Shown piece after piece: positions 24,764 through 33,401 of a stretch of 64,000 bases of DNA. The position numbers and the translations under genes are program-made. The DNA is taken from NCBI RefSeq assembly GCF_028369065.1, contig NZ_JAQNDA010000005.1, positions 62,001 to 126,000 on the forward strand, given 5' to 3'. This stretch comes from Marinobacter sp. SS21. GTDB taxonomy: Bacteria; Pseudomonadota; Gammaproteobacteria; Pseudomonadales; Oleiphilaceae. Below the pieces are notes generated by a model. That model worked only from the letters and a program-made list of their open reading frames with translations, made no database searches and was not told where the DNA came from. Within the stretch, counting starts at the first letter, position 1. Each line of letters begins with the position of its first letter.

Positions 24764-26335
24764 ATGCCCCTGAAGCTGTTCCTGAAGCTGTACCTGCGCC
24801 TGATCGGGCTGACAACCGTGGTCTTGTTGTTGTGCTTTTCCCTGTTCTGGGGCAGCAATGCCGTTCGCCTGCAGGCTTGGCACGAACAGTACCCGGCGCC
24901 CTTGATGCGATGGTTGGCATCAATACCTGAGCCACTGGTCCAGTATCCTTGGTTGGCAGAGTTGTCTGATGTACGCCGGCTTGCGCCTGTCGATCTGGTG
25001 GCGGGCCCGGTCACGCGGGAGCGCCTGGACTACGGCCAGGTGGTGGCTGACGCGACCAGCCTGGGTTGGCGGGTGATGGTGGTCGATAGCCAGGGGCGTG
25101 TGCTGGAGGCTAATTTTCGGGATACCTACAAACAGGTCGCCGAAGCGATTGCCTATGTTTCCCTGTTTCATCTCAACGAAACCCTACCGGATGAGCGGGA
25201 TACGCTCATGGCCCAGTTGTCCGAGGCCCTCGGAGTTGTCCTAACCCCGTTGATCCGTGGCAGCGTGCCCGACACCAGCGTGCTGGAGCAGGTGACCCAG
25301 CGCCATGTGGCTTTGTATCGGGGCGACGAGGCGGATACCACCAAGGTGCTGATCCGCTTGCAGGACGGCACCTTGTTGGGCATGACACCGCCCTCTGCTT
25401 TCAATCCTTGGCACTGGTCAGTCATCCTGCTGCTGGCGGTGGTGGCCGCCAGCGTGCTGGCTGCAGCGCTGTATCTGTTATTGCGGGGCGTCGATCACAA
25501 CCTGCGGGCGGTAGAGTCGGTCGCGGTGCGCATTGCCCGGGGAGAGATGGGGGCGCGAGTGGAGGCCGGGGACAGCACCTTGGTGTCACGGCTTGCCGGA
25601 GCCTTTAACGGCATGGCGGAGCAGATCCAGAGGCTGGTGGGGGTGCAGCGGGAAATGATCCATGCGGTGTCTCATGAATTGCGCACCCCGGTGGCGCGGA
25701 TTCGCTTCGGCGTGCAGATGCTGGAGGGTAGCAATAGCCCGGAGGCGCTGCAGAAACAGTTGGATGGCATTGATGGCGATATCCAGGAGCTCGACGAGCT
25801 GATCGATGAAATCCTGACCTATGCCCGGTTGGAGCAGGGTGGGCCGGTGTTCTCCCTGGTGGAGGCATCGGTGACGGACATTGTGCGGCAGGTGGTGGGC
25901 GAGCAGCAGTTGGTCCGCCCGGACACCGTCATTGAGGCGGATATCAGCGATGACTGCGAACGCTGGGCGATGTCCGACGTTGAGCCTCGCTACCTTCATC
26001 GCGCCGTCCAGAATCTGGTGGGCAATGCTGCCCGTTACGCCAGTACCAGGGTCCGGGTTCGCTGCCAACTCGATGAGGACAACTGTCGGGTGGATGTGGA
26101 GGATGACGGCTCAGGCATTCCGGAGGAAGACTGGGAGAAGGTGTTTACCGCTTTTGCCCGTCTCGACGACAGCCGGACCCGAACCTCGGGTGGTTACGGG
26201 TTGGGCTTGTCCATCGTCAGGCGGATTTTGTACTGGCACGGCGGCCAGGCTTTCGTCAGTCGCAGTGAGGACCTGGGTGGTGCCCGCTTCAGTCTGGTCT
26301 GGCCCCGCAAGGCGCCTCTTGAGGGCGCCCTCTAA
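24764..26335 (+). CDS. Sensor histidine kinase (RstB-like)
   Basis: 523 residues. An N-terminal membrane helix (about 12-30), a periplasmic sensor domain of roughly 190 residues, a second membrane helix (about 223-245), a HAMP linker, the H-box HAVSHELRTP with phospho-acceptor His304, then the N (NLVGNAARYA), G1 (VEDDGSGIP) and G2 (GYGLGLSIV) boxes of the ATPase. It pairs with the regulator upstream. AGGA precedes the ATG at 24764. Length and order fit RstB. The stimulus is unknown. Confidence 0.94.
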   Translation: MPLKLFLKLYLRLIGLTTVVLLLCFSLFWGSNAVRLQAWHEQYPAPLMRWLASIPEPLVQYPWLAELSDVRRLAPVDLVAGPVTRERLDYGQVVADATSLGWRVMVVDSQGRVLEANFRDTYKQVAEAIAYVSLFHLNETLPDERDTLMAQLSEALGVVLTPLIRGSVPDTSVLEQVTQRHVALYRGDEADTTKVLIRLQDGTLLGMTPPSAFNPWHWSVILLLAVVAASVLAAALYLLLRGVDHNLRAVESVAVRIARGEMGARVEAGDSTLVSRLAGAFNGMAEQIQRLVGVQREMIHAVSHELRTPVARIRFGVQMLEGSNSPEALQKQLDGIDGDIQELDELIDEILTYARLEQGGPVFSLVEASVTDIVRQVVGEQQLVRPDTVIEADISDDCERWAMSDVEPRYLHRAVQNLVGNAARYASTRVRVRCQLDEDNCRVDVEDDGSGIPEEDWEKVFTAFARLDDSRTRTSGGYGLGLSIVRRILYWHGGQAFVSRSEDLGGARFSLVWPRKAPLEGAL

Positions 26336-26394
26336 GGGCTCGGAAATGTGACGTATGTACCGCTAGGTGACCCAATGTAACAAAGTAACACCTA

Positions 26395-26428
26395 ATGCTC
26401 ACTGAGCCGTGGGGGCTCAATGAGCATA
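26395..26428. repeat. Inverted repeat after the kinase gene
   Basis: ATGCTCACTGAGCC (26395-26408) is matched by GGCTCAATGAGCAT (26415-26428) with one mismatch, giving a 14-bp stem with a loop of about six bases. No T-run follows. It sits between the kinase stop and the real terminator at 26499, and may stabilise the 3' end of the message. Confidence 0.6.
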
Positions 26429-26490
26429 CTGTACGGGTAAGGGATGACTTTTGAGGTTGTAGTTCTTACGAACTTTCCTTGTTTCATTCG

Positions 26491-28071
26491 TCATTTGAGG
26501 GCCGGAATTTCCGGCCCTTTTTTTTGTCCGCATTGTCCGTTCTCGGCCTCCAACCACAGTTTCAGGTTTTCCACCTGCTCCGGCTCCAGTTGCAGGCCCA
26601 GCTTGCTGCGCCGCCATAACACGTCGTCGGTGGTGCGTGCCCATTCCTGTTCCACCAGATACCTTGTCTCGCACTCGTACAGGGTGCTGCCAAAGTGTTG
26701 TCCCATCTCAGCGGTGGATTGCCGCTCGCCAAGAAAGCGAATCGCCAGCAGGCCATAGCTGCGGCTGAAGCGATTCAGCATCTCGGGTGGTAGCTGTGGG
26801 TACAGGCTGGTGAGGCACTCCAGGATTGCCCTGCGGTTGTTCAGCTGACGCGTGGCACCCGGCAATGGCATCGAGCCGGTGAAGGCGGGCCCCATCGTCG
26901 GGAACCAGGCCCGCAGACGCTCCACTGCGGCTTCCGCCAGTTTTCGGTAGGTTGTGATCTTGCCGCCAAAGACGCTCAGCAGCGGAGCTTGGGAGGCGTC
27001 GCCTTGCAGTTCGAGCGTATAGTCGCGGGTGATCGCCGACGGATCGCTGGATTCGTCATCGAGCAGGGGCCGTACGCCGGAGTAACTGTGCACGACATCG
27101 TCCCGGGACAGCTGGCTGATGAAGTGCTCATTGACCACAGTGAGCAGATAGTCGACCTCGTCGTCATCTATAGCGACGTCCGCCGGATTGCCCTGGTATT
27201 CCTTGTCGGTGGTGCCGATGAGGCTGAACCTTTCTTCATAAGGCAGCACGAATACGATTCGGCGATCCGTATTTTGCAGGATGTAGGCCTCTTCACTGTC
27301 GACCAGTCGCGGCACGATGATATGGCTGCCCTTGATCAGCCTGACGCCATGGGGTGACGGTCGATCCAGGGCCTGGTCGAAGATCTGTGCCGCCCACGGG
27401 CCGCTGGCATTGACCAGTGCCTTGGCGTAAACGGTGTTGAGTTCGCCGGTGCGGGTGTCCTTCAGCTCGACCGCCCACAGTGCCTGATCTTTCAATTGCC
27501 GTGCCTTCACGCACCGAGTGTATGGCGCAACCCGGGCGCCATAGTTGCGGGCGGCCTGGGCGTTGGCAATCACCAGTCGGGCGTCATCGACCCAGCAGTC
27601 GGAATAGCTGTAGCCCTTCTTGATGGCGGGGTTAAGTGGGCCCGATCCGTTGAAGCGCACTCGCCGCGCCGGCGGCAGGGTTTCCCGAGGCGCCAGGTGG
27701 TCGTATAGGAACAGGCCGCAGCGAATCATCCATCCCGGACGCAGGTGGCGTCGATGGGGCAGGGTGAAGCGCATCGGGCGGACCAGGTGAGGGGCGATTT
27801 TCAGCAGGACCTCCCGTTCAGCCAAAGCTTCCCGCACCAAGCGGAATTCGTAGTGTTCGAGGTAACGCAGTCCGCCATGCACCAGCTTGCTGCTGGCGGA
27901 GGAAGTGGCGGAGCCAAGATCGCTCTGCTCGCACAGCATGACGTTGAGGCCGCGTCCGGCGGCATCGGCCGCGATGCCGGTACCGTTAATGCCGCCGCCA
28001 ATGATCAGGAGGTCGTAGGTGCTTGATACCTGGTAGGAAGTGGTCTTGTTCCGGTTGTCCTGAATGCCCAT
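26491..28071 (-). CDS. glpD: Aerobic glycerol-3-phosphate dehydrogenase
   Basis: 526 residues, a usual GlpD length. The FAD-binding Rossmann motif DLLIIGGGINGTGIAADAAGRG is near residue 20. LVHGGLRYLEHYEFRLVREAL and IVPRLVDSEEAYILQNTDRRIVFVLPYE are family signatures, and GGKITTYRKLAEAAVE precedes the C-terminal domain. It oxidises glycerol-3-phosphate to dihydroxyacetone phosphate at the inner membrane and passes electrons to quinone. The ATG at 28071 is chosen from homologues; upstream sequence carries operators. It lies downstream of glpR on the same strand but has its own GlpR-type sites. Confidence 0.97.
   Translation of the reverse strand: MGIQDNRNKTTSYQVSSTYDLLIIGGGINGTGIAADAAGRGLNVMLCEQSDLGSATSSASSKLVHGGLRYLEHYEFRLVREALAEREVLLKIAPHLVRPMRFTLPHRRHLRPGWMIRCGLFLYDHLAPRETLPPARRVRFNGSGPLNPAIKKGYSYSDCWVDDARLVIANAQAARNYGARVAPYTRCVKARQLKDQALWAVELKDTRTGELNTVYAKALVNASGPWAAQIFDQALDRPSPHGVRLIKGSHIIVPRLVDSEEAYILQNTDRRIVFVLPYEERFSLIGTTDKEYQGNPADVAIDDDEVDYLLTVVNEHFISQLSRDDVVHSYSGVRPLLDDESSDPSAITRDYTLELQGDASQAPLLSVFGGKITTYRKLAEAAVERLRAWFPTMGPAFTGSMPLPGATRQLNNRRAILECLTSLYPQLPPEMLNRFSRSYGLLAIRFLGERQSTAEMGQHFGSTLYECETRYLVEQEWARTTDDVLWRRSKLGLQLEPEQVENLKLWLEAENGQCGQKKGPEIPALK
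26499..26525 (+). terminator. Rho-independent terminator of the two-component operon, inside the 3' end of glpD
   Basis: GGGCCGG (26499-26505), AATTT, CCGGCCC (26511-26517), then eight T (26518-26525) on the plus strand. The same bases are the last codons of the convergent glpD gene, encoding its KKGPEIPALK end. The terminator of one operon is thus coding sequence of the other. Confidence 0.85.
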
Positions 28072-28082
28072 TTTAGCGCCCG

Positions 28083-28166
28083 AATGTTCAAAAATGAAAA
28101 TGATATAGGGCGATATTAGCGAAAAGTCGCAGTGGAAACCAAGATAAATTTTCACCTTCGAACATT
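28083..28166. promoter_or_regulatory. Two GlpR-type operators upstream of glpD
   Basis: AATGTTCAAAAATGAAAATG (28083-28102) and AATTTTCACCTTCGAACATT (28147-28166) each match about 17 of 20 positions of the E. coli GlpR consensus (WATKYTCGWW followed by WWCGAWCATW). The first is 12 bases before the glpD start and could block transcription or initiation. GlpR, encoded just upstream, is the expected ligand. Confidence 0.75.
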
Positions 28167-28171
28167 TGTGC

Positions 28172-28948
28172 TCAGAAAGTCTCTGATTCCGGTGCAATAA
28201 TCAGTTTTACGCCGGAATCCTTGATGCAGGCGCTCAGCCGCTTGTTCGGTTGCAAGTCGGTGAACAGGTGTGTTGCCTGGGATATGTGGCCAAGGCGAAT
28301 CATGGCGTTGCGGCCGAACTTGGTGTGGTCCGCGGCCAGGAAGACCTGGCGGCTGTGTTCGATGATGGCCTGGGCGACGCGAACTTCCTGGTAGTCGAAA
28401 TCCAGCAGGTCGCCGTCGTTGTCGATGCCGCTGATGCCGATAACCGCAATATCCACCTTGAACTGGCGGATGAATTCCTGGGTGGCTTCGCCGATGATGC
28501 CGCCGTCCCGGTTGCGCACCATGCCGCCGGCAATGATGACGGTAAAGTCGTCCTTGCTGCACAGAATGCTGGCAACATGGAGGTTGTTGGTGATCACGGT
28601 CAGTCCGGATTTGCCGAGTAGGGCCTTGGCAATGGTTTCGGTGGTGGTGCCAATGTTAATGAACAGGGAGCTGTTGTCCGGTACCTGTTCGGCAATGGCT
28701 TCGGCAATGCGCTGTTTTTCGTCCAGGTTGCGGATACGGCGCTCGGCATAGGCGAGGTTGGTGGTGCTGGCGGGGAGTCCGGCGCCGCCATGATAGCGCC
28801 TTAGCCGGCCGGCGTCGTCCAGGGTGTTGATGTCCCGGCGAATGGTCTGGGGAGTAACGTTAAAGTGCTCTGCCAGAGTCTCCACCGTCATAAAGCCACG
28901 GTCGCTGACCAGTTCGACGATGTTTTCGTGGCGTGCGTTGATGGTCAT
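28172..28948 (-). CDS. glpR: DeoR-family repressor of glycerol metabolism
   Basis: 258 residues. The N-terminal helix-turn-helix (GFMTVETLAEHFNVTPQTIRRDINTL) is followed by the DeoR C-terminal sensor domain with SSLFINIGTTTETIAKAL. GlpR represses glp genes and is released by glycerol-3-phosphate. It lies between glpD and the divergent glpK, and GlpR-type operators occur on both sides. The ATG at 28948 is used, as it gives the usual length; the longer frame (to 29011) would cover the operator. Confidence 0.95.
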   Translation of the reverse strand: MTINARHENIVELVSDRGFMTVETLAEHFNVTPQTIRRDINTLDDAGRLRRYHGGAGLPASTTNLAYAERRIRNLDEKQRIAEAIAEQVPDNSSLFINIGTTTETIAKALLGKSGLTVITNNLHVASILCSKDDFTVIIAGGMVRNRDGGIIGEATQEFIRQFKVDIAVIGISGIDNDGDLLDFDYQEVRVAQAIIEHSRQVFLAADHTKFGRNAMIRLGHISQATHLFTDLQPNKRLSACIKDSGVKLIIAPESETF

Positions 28949-29011
28949 GGATTGGGTCTCGTTGGGTGACGCAGATGCTGCATGTGGGTTTTCGAATGGC
29001 GATGAGTTCAT

Positions 29012-29034
29012 TATAATTTTCGTTTACGAAAATC
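29012..29034. promoter_or_regulatory. GlpR operator and -10 element in the glpR-glpK divergent region
   Basis: AATTTTCGTTTACGAAAATC (29015-29034) matches 18 of 20 positions of the GlpR consensus and has an ATTTTCG / CGAAAAT palindrome. A perfect TATAAT overlaps its left edge at 29012-29017, so bound repressor would cover the promoter. It probably serves glpK, and may also control glpR. Confidence 0.75.
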
Positions 29035-29117
29035 CAACTATAAGCTCGCCGCTTTGTGGGCCTGTTTCGATCGCCCGCCGCCAAGCGGTATTCACGTGAC
29101 GTAAAAGGACACTCAGG

Positions 29118-30599
29118 ATGCCAACCTATCTGCTGGCCATTGACCAGGGCACGACCAGTTCCCGGGCCATCGTTTTTACCCAACAGGGCGAAATTGTCGC
29201 CGTCGCCCAGCAGGAGTTTCAGCAGCACTTCCCCCGAGACGGCTGGGTCGAGCACGACGCGATGGAGATCTGGGAGAGCTCGTTGCAGGTGTGTCGGGAT
29301 GCGGTTCGCCAGGCCAGCATTGAGGCGAAAGAGATCGCCGGGATTGGTATCACCAATCAGCGGGAAACGACCATCATCTGGGATCGTGCCACCGGCCAGC
29401 CGATTCATCGCGCCATCGTCTGGCAGGATCGGCGTACCGCCGCCATCTGTGCCCAGCTACGCAGTAAAGGGCACGAGAGCCTGGTAGTGGAGCGGACGGG
29501 GCTGTTGATCGACCCCTACTTTTCTGCCACCAAGGTTGCCTGGATACTGGACGAAGTGGAAGGCGCGAGGGCTCGGGCCGAGGCCGGTGAGCTGGCCTTT
29601 GGGACAGTGGATACCTGGTTGCTGTGGCAGCTCACCGATGGCCGGTCCCACTTGACCGATGCCAGTAACGCCTCGCGCACGGCGTTGTTTAACATTCATA
29701 GCCAGGATTGGGACAGCGATCTGCTTGATCTGTTCAGGGTGCCCCGGGCGATTCTGCCGGAGGTGAAGGATTCCGCCGCGGAGTTTGGCACCGTTTCCGC
29801 TCACATCCTGGGTGCGCCGGTACGGGTGGCGGGCATCGCCGGGGACCAGCAGGCGGCTCTGGTGGGACAGGCCTGTTTTCAGAGCGGTATGGCCAAGAGC
29901 ACCTATGGCACCGGCTGCTTTCTCATGCTGAACACCGGCAGTGAGGCCCTGCGATCAGAGAACCGATTGCTGACCACGGTGGGTTACCGGCTGGAGGGAC
30001 AGGTCAGTTACGCCGTGGAGGGCAGCATTTTTGTGGCCGGAGCCGCCATGCAGTGGTTGCGGGATGGGCTCAAGCTGATTGGCCATGCCCGCGAGTCCAC
30101 CGCCCTCGCCGAGACGGTTGGGGTGGAGAACTCGGTGTACATGGTGCCGGCGTTCACCGGCCTGGGGGCTCCGCACTGGGACCCGGATGCCCGTGGCGCG
30201 CTGTTCGGGCTGACTCGGGATACCGGCATTGCCGAAATTGTCACCGCGGGTCTGCAGTCGGTGTGTTATCAAACCAAGGATCTGATTCGGGCGATCCAGA
30301 ACGACGGCGCCCGGCTCCAGGAGTTGCGGGTAGACGGCGGCATGGCGGTGAACGACTGGGTGATGCAGTTCCTGGCAGACATTCTCAATGTGCCGGTGGA
30401 TCGTCCCCGGGTTACCGAAACCACCGCCCTGGGTGCGGCCTACTTGGCGGGTTTGCAGGTAGGGGTCTACCAAGGCTTGGACGATATCGCCACTATGTGG
30501 GAGCGCGAACGCCGGTTTGAGCCCGACATGGCACCGGGCCTGCGGGAATCCCTCTACGCTGGCTGGGAGGATGCGATAGAGCGCATCTGCCATAAGTGA
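29118..30599 (+). CDS. glpK: Glycerol kinase
   Basis: 493 residues, usual length. FGGY-family kinase with the N-terminal phosphate loop [16 protein letters not shown], the [14 protein letters not shown] motif, the substrate-binding [13 protein letters not shown] stretch, [15 protein letters not shown], and near the C terminus [14 protein letters not shown]. It phosphorylates glycerol to glycerol-3-phosphate, the inducer released from GlpR, and feeds glpD. AAGGACACTCAGG precedes the ATG. No glycerol facilitator gene is nearby. Confidence 0.98.
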   Translation: MPTYLLAIDQGTTSSRAIVFTQQGEIVAVAQQEFQQHFPRDGWVEHDAMEIWESSLQVCRDAVRQASIEAKEIAGIGITNQRETTIIWDRATGQPIHRAIVWQDRRTAAICAQLRSKGHESLVVERTGLLIDPYFSATKVAWILDEVEGARARAEAGELAFGTVDTWLLWQLTDGRSHLTDASNASRTALFNIHSQDWDSDLLDLFRVPRAILPEVKDSAAEFGTVSAHILGAPVRVAGIAGDQQAALVGQACFQSGMAKSTYGTGCFLMLNTGSEALRSENRLLTTVGYRLEGQVSYAVEGSIFVAGAAMQWLRDGLKLIGHARESTALAETVGVENSVYMVPAFTGLGAPHWDPDARGALFGLTRDTGIAEIVTAGLQSVCYQTKDLIRAIQNDGARLQELRVDGGMAVNDWVMQFLADILNVPVDRPRVTETTALGAAYLAGLQVGVYQGLDDIATMWERERRFEPDMAPGLRESLYAGWEDAIERICHK

Positions 30600-30607
30600 G
30601 CGGCGCG

Positions 30608-30643
30608 GCCACCGCTCGCCCCCTGCCGGCGGGGGCGGGTGGC
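30608..30643. terminator. Long hairpin between convergent glpK and ABC ATPase genes
   Basis: An outer arm GCCACC pairs with GGTGGC, and an inner arm GCCCCC (30618-30623) pairs with GGGGGC (30631-30636), with GCC/GGC at the core. It is a strong, GC-rich hairpin between two convergent stop codons. There is no T-run, so it may act as a bidirectional barrier or mRNA stabiliser instead of a classic terminator. Confidence 0.45.
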
Positions 30644-31714
30644 TCAGCCCCGTTCAAAGGCGATGAGGTGATCCGCCTCGACCCTGACCGGGACCGTTTC
30701 ACCGAGTTGGAAGTCCAGGTGGCTGCGGAACAGCGCCTCGAACTCCGTGTCGTTCGACAATTTGAACCGGTACAGGGTGGACGTGCCGGCGAAGGTTTTT
30801 TCCACCACCTTGGGCTTTAGCGATGATTCGGCGTCGAAAACGATGTCGTCAGGGCGGATGAGCACATCGACCTGGGTGCCGGCTGGCCATTTGTAGGCCC
30901 GGTTGCCGCGAATAATCCCCAGTTCCGATTCAATCGCATCCGGCCCCAGTGCCTTGCCGGGTATGAAGCCGCCCTGGCCGATAAAACCTGCCACAAATCG
31001 ATTGACCGGTTCGTGGTAGAGGTTGTACGGCTCATCCCACTGCTGGATGCTGCCGGCGCGCAGCACCGCAATCTGGTCGCACATGGCAAAGGCTTCCTGC
31101 TGGTCGTGGGTGACCAGCAACGCGCTGATGCCGAGGGATTTGAGAATCTCACGCACGTCCAGACTGAGCCGTCGGCGCAGGTCGGCGTCCAGGTTGGAGA
31201 ACGGTTCATCCAGCAGAATCAGGGTCGGTTCCGGGGCCAGGGCCCGGGCCAGTGCCACCCGCTGCTGCTGACCGCCCGAGAGCTCGTGGGGATAGCTTTG
31301 GGCCAGGTCCTTGAGGTGCACCAGATCCAGCAGCTCCGCCACCTTGCGCTGACGTTGTGCCCGTGAGCTGTGCCTCAGGCCAAAGCTGATATTGCCGGCG
31401 ACAGTCAGGTGGGGGAAGAGGGCGTAGTCCTGAAACACCATGCCGATTTTTCGCTGCTCCGGCGCCACCGTACGCCCCGGCAGGCTGATGGCCCGGGATT
31501 GCAGACGGACTTCGCCGGCGGTCAGCGGCAGGAAGCCGGCCAGGGCACGCAGGATCGTGCTCTTGCCGCAGCCGCTGGGGCCGAGCAGGCAGCCAATGTC
31601 ACCATGGCCGAGGGCGAAATGGATGTTGTTGACCACCGTTGCACCGTTGTAGCCACAGGCGAGGTTGTTAACCTCCAGCAGCCAGTCGGATGGGCTTGCG
31701 CCGCCACTGCTCAT
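30644..31714 (-). CDS. ABC transporter ATP-binding protein (FbpC-like)
   Basis: 356 residues. Walker A GPSGCGKST (45-53), Q-loop MVFQDYALFPHL, signature LSGGQQQR, Walker B LILLDEPFSNLD and the H-loop TTH are all intact. The C-terminal third is a TOBE-like regulatory domain. It resembles FbpC/PotA-type ATPases for Fe(III), thiamine or polyamine uptake. No permease or binding protein is adjacent, so it is an orphan and its substrate is open. It is 7 bases downstream of argF on the same strand. Confidence 0.88.
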   Translation of the reverse strand: MSSGGASPSDWLLEVNNLACGYNGATVVNNIHFALGHGDIGCLLGPSGCGKSTILRALAGFLPLTAGEVRLQSRAISLPGRTVAPEQRKIGMVFQDYALFPHLTVAGNISFGLRHSSRAQRQRKVAELLDLVHLKDLAQSYPHELSGGQQQRVALARALAPEPTLILLDEPFSNLDADLRRRLSLDVREILKSLGISALLVTHDQQEAFAMCDQIAVLRAGSIQQWDEPYNLYHEPVNRFVAGFIGQGGFIPGKALGPDAIESELGIIRGNRAYKWPAGTQVDVLIRPDDIVFDAESSLKPKVVEKTFAGTSTLYRFKLSNDTEFEALFRSHLDFQLGETVPVRVEADHLIAFERG

Positions 31715-31721
31715 GGTCTAT

Positions 31722-32636
31722 TCAGTCCAGTTGGCCGAGGATCAGGAACTCCAGCAGTGCTTTCTGAGCGTGCAGGCGGTTCTCAGCCTCGTCCCACACC
31801 ACAGAGCTGCTGTGTTCCAGCATGTCCGCTGAAATCTCTTCCCCTCGGTGGGCGGGCAAACAGTGCATGAACAGCGCATCCTTGTCGGCCAATTGCATCA
31901 GTTTCGGGTTGATCTGGTAATCCTTGAAATCGGATTCCCGCGTCTGCTGTTCCTCTTCCTGGCCCATGGAGGCCCACACATCGGTGACCAGCAGATTGGC
32001 ACCGCGAGCTGCCTCGTCGGGATCGGCAATCACGGTAACCCGGTTGCCAGCCTTGTCCAGCAGGGCCTTGGCGGGCTCATAGCCGGCCGGGCAGGCAATC
32101 CGTAGGTTAAAGTCGAACTGCATGGCGGCATTGATATAGGAGTTGCACATGTTGTTGCCGTCGCCGACCCAGGTTACGGTTGCACCCTGGATGCTGCCGC
32201 GGTGCTCGCGATAGGTCTGCATGTCTGCCAGCAGCTGACACGGATGGAAGTCGTCTGTAAGGGCGTTGATCACGGGAGCCTTGGAGGCGTCGGCAAAACT
32301 GGTGACCTTGTTGTGTGCGAAGGTGCGGATCATCACCGCGTCCACCATGCTGGAGATGACAATGGCGGAGTCTTCGATGGGCTCTCCCCGGCCCAGTTGG
32401 GTGTCGCGGGGCGAGAGGAACATGGCGGAGCCGCCCAGCTGAGCCATTCCTGCCTCGAAGGACACCCGGGTACGGGTTGAGGACTTCTCGAATATCATCG
32501 CCAGCACGCGGTTTTTCAGGGAATCGCGTAGTTTTCCGGCCCGCCACTCCTGCTTCAGGCTGCTGGCGTGCGCCAGGAGCTGGTTCAGCTCGTCGGGGGT
32601 CATGTCATTGAGTGTCAGGAAATGTCTTACTGCCAT
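31722..32636 (-). CDS. argF: Anabolic ornithine carbamoyltransferase
   Basis: 304 residues. The carbamoyl phosphate site SSTRTR is at 52-57, followed by [25 protein letters not shown] and [12 protein letters not shown] bind ornithine. The enzyme makes citrulline from ornithine and carbamoyl phosphate in arginine synthesis. AAAGG precedes the ATG at 32636. Downstream lies the orphan ABC ATPase gene, 7 bases away, possibly cotranscribed. I saw no clear ArgR box in front. Confidence 0.97.
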   Translation of the reverse strand: MAVRHFLTLNDMTPDELNQLLAHASSLKQEWRAGKLRDSLKNRVLAMIFEKSSTRTRVSFEAGMAQLGGSAMFLSPRDTQLGRGEPIEDSAIVISSMVDAVMIRTFAHNKVTSFADASKAPVINALTDDFHPCQLLADMQTYREHRGSIQGATVTWVGDGNNMCNSYINAAMQFDFNLRIACPAGYEPAKALLDKAGNRVTVIADPDEAARGANLLVTDVWASMGQEEEQQTRESDFKDYQINPKLMQLADKDALFMHCLPAHRGEEISADMLEHSSSVVWDEAENRLHAQKALLEFLILGQLD

Positions 32637-32891
32637 GTTCACGGCCTTTGTCTGATCCTTAAGAAGCGGAAACCAAGAGAGAAAGCAATTCGAAGCCGAC
32701 CCGAACCGAACCATGTCCCGCCGCGACTCCGAAAGAGCGGAGCGCGGAACTGGCAGGAAGCTTCGCGGGAATTGCGTGACGTGCCCGACGACAGGCGAAA
32801 GGCCAAGTCTAGCGGGTCAGCCCGGTGATGACAATGTCGTGCGCTTGGGGTGGGGCGCGCGGAGAGGATTCGGAGTTATACGGACGCGCTC

Positions 32892-32921
32892 TTGGTGCGG
32901 GATTGGCAGGGTGTGTACAAT
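32892..32921 (+). promoter_or_regulatory. Candidate sigma-70 promoter of grxD
   Basis: TTGGTG (32892-32897) and TACAAT (32916-32921) are 18 bases apart, and the -10 is preceded by TGTG. It would start transcription about 120 bases ahead of the grxD start codon. Confidence 0.5.
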
Positions 32922-32962
32922 AGGCTGAAATGTTCCCTGCACTGGGGCTGTCGTAAATCGCG

Positions 32963-32988
32963 AGTGCCTGTACCACCGGTGGGGCACT
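32963..32988 (+). other. Hairpin in the grxD leader
   Basis: AGTGCC (32963-32968) pairs with GGCACT (32983-32988), and CCACC / GGTGG lie at the core (32973-32982). The stem is 11 bp with a four-base bulge. It is positioned in the predicted untranslated leader, 60 bases before the grxD start. It could be an attenuator or a transcription-factor palindrome. Confidence 0.45.
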
Positions 32989-33047
32989 CTCTATGCCGCT
33001 GCGCAGCCTGCTGTGACGGTCTGGATTCAACGAAGAGGTAAGCGTTC

Positions 33048-33374
33048 ATGGATATTAACGAAACTATCAAGAGTCAGTTGGAAGAGAACCCTGTCATTAT
33101 TTACATGAAGGGTACTCCGCAGTCTCCCCAGTGTGGCTTTTCCGCCAGGACAGTCCAGGCGCTGATGGCCTGCGGAGAGCGGTTCGCGTTCGTAAATATC
33201 CTGGACAATCAGGAACTGCGTGAGGCGCTGAAGGTTTATTCCAGCTGGCCCACCTATCCTCAGCTGTACATCGGCGGTGAGCTGGTTGGCGGTTGTGATA
33301 TTGTGCTTGAGCTGTCCGAGAGCGGAGAGCTGACGGAAATGGTCAAGGCTGCCGCTAAGCAGGCCGAGGCCTGA
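33048..33374 (+). CDS. grxD: Monothiol glutaredoxin Grx4
   Basis: 108 residues, the usual GrxD length. The monothiol active site CGFS is at 29-32, preceded by IIYMKGTPQSPQ and followed by the glutathione-binding SWPTYPQLYIGGELVGGCDI. Grx4-type proteins carry a [2Fe-2S] cluster with a BolA partner and hand it on to target proteins. GAGG precedes the ATG. It is a single-gene unit convergent with the TonB-like gene. Confidence 0.97.
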   Translation: MDINETIKSQLEENPVIIYMKGTPQSPQCGFSARTVQALMACGERFAFVNILDNQELREALKVYSSWPTYPQLYIGGELVGGCDIVLELSESGELTEMVKAAAKQAEA

Positions 33375-33385
33375 TACCTATCTGA

Positions 33386-33401
33386 GCCGGCCGGCGCCGG
33401 C
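33386..33401. terminator. Hairpin between convergent grxD and TonB-like genes
   Basis: GCCGGC (33386-33391), loop CGGC, GCCGGC (33396-33401). It is the only structure in the 27 bases between the two stop codons. It is GC-rich and lacks a T-run, so its strength as a terminator is uncertain. Confidence 0.4.

Larger units (their letters stand above)
32637..33047. other. Intergenic region between argF and grxD
   Basis: 411 bases between divergent genes, without a convincing coding sequence. Bases 32640-32880 show nothing I recognise. The right-hand part carries a promoter for grxD (32892-32921) and a hairpin in its leader (32963-32988). Confidence 0.55.
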
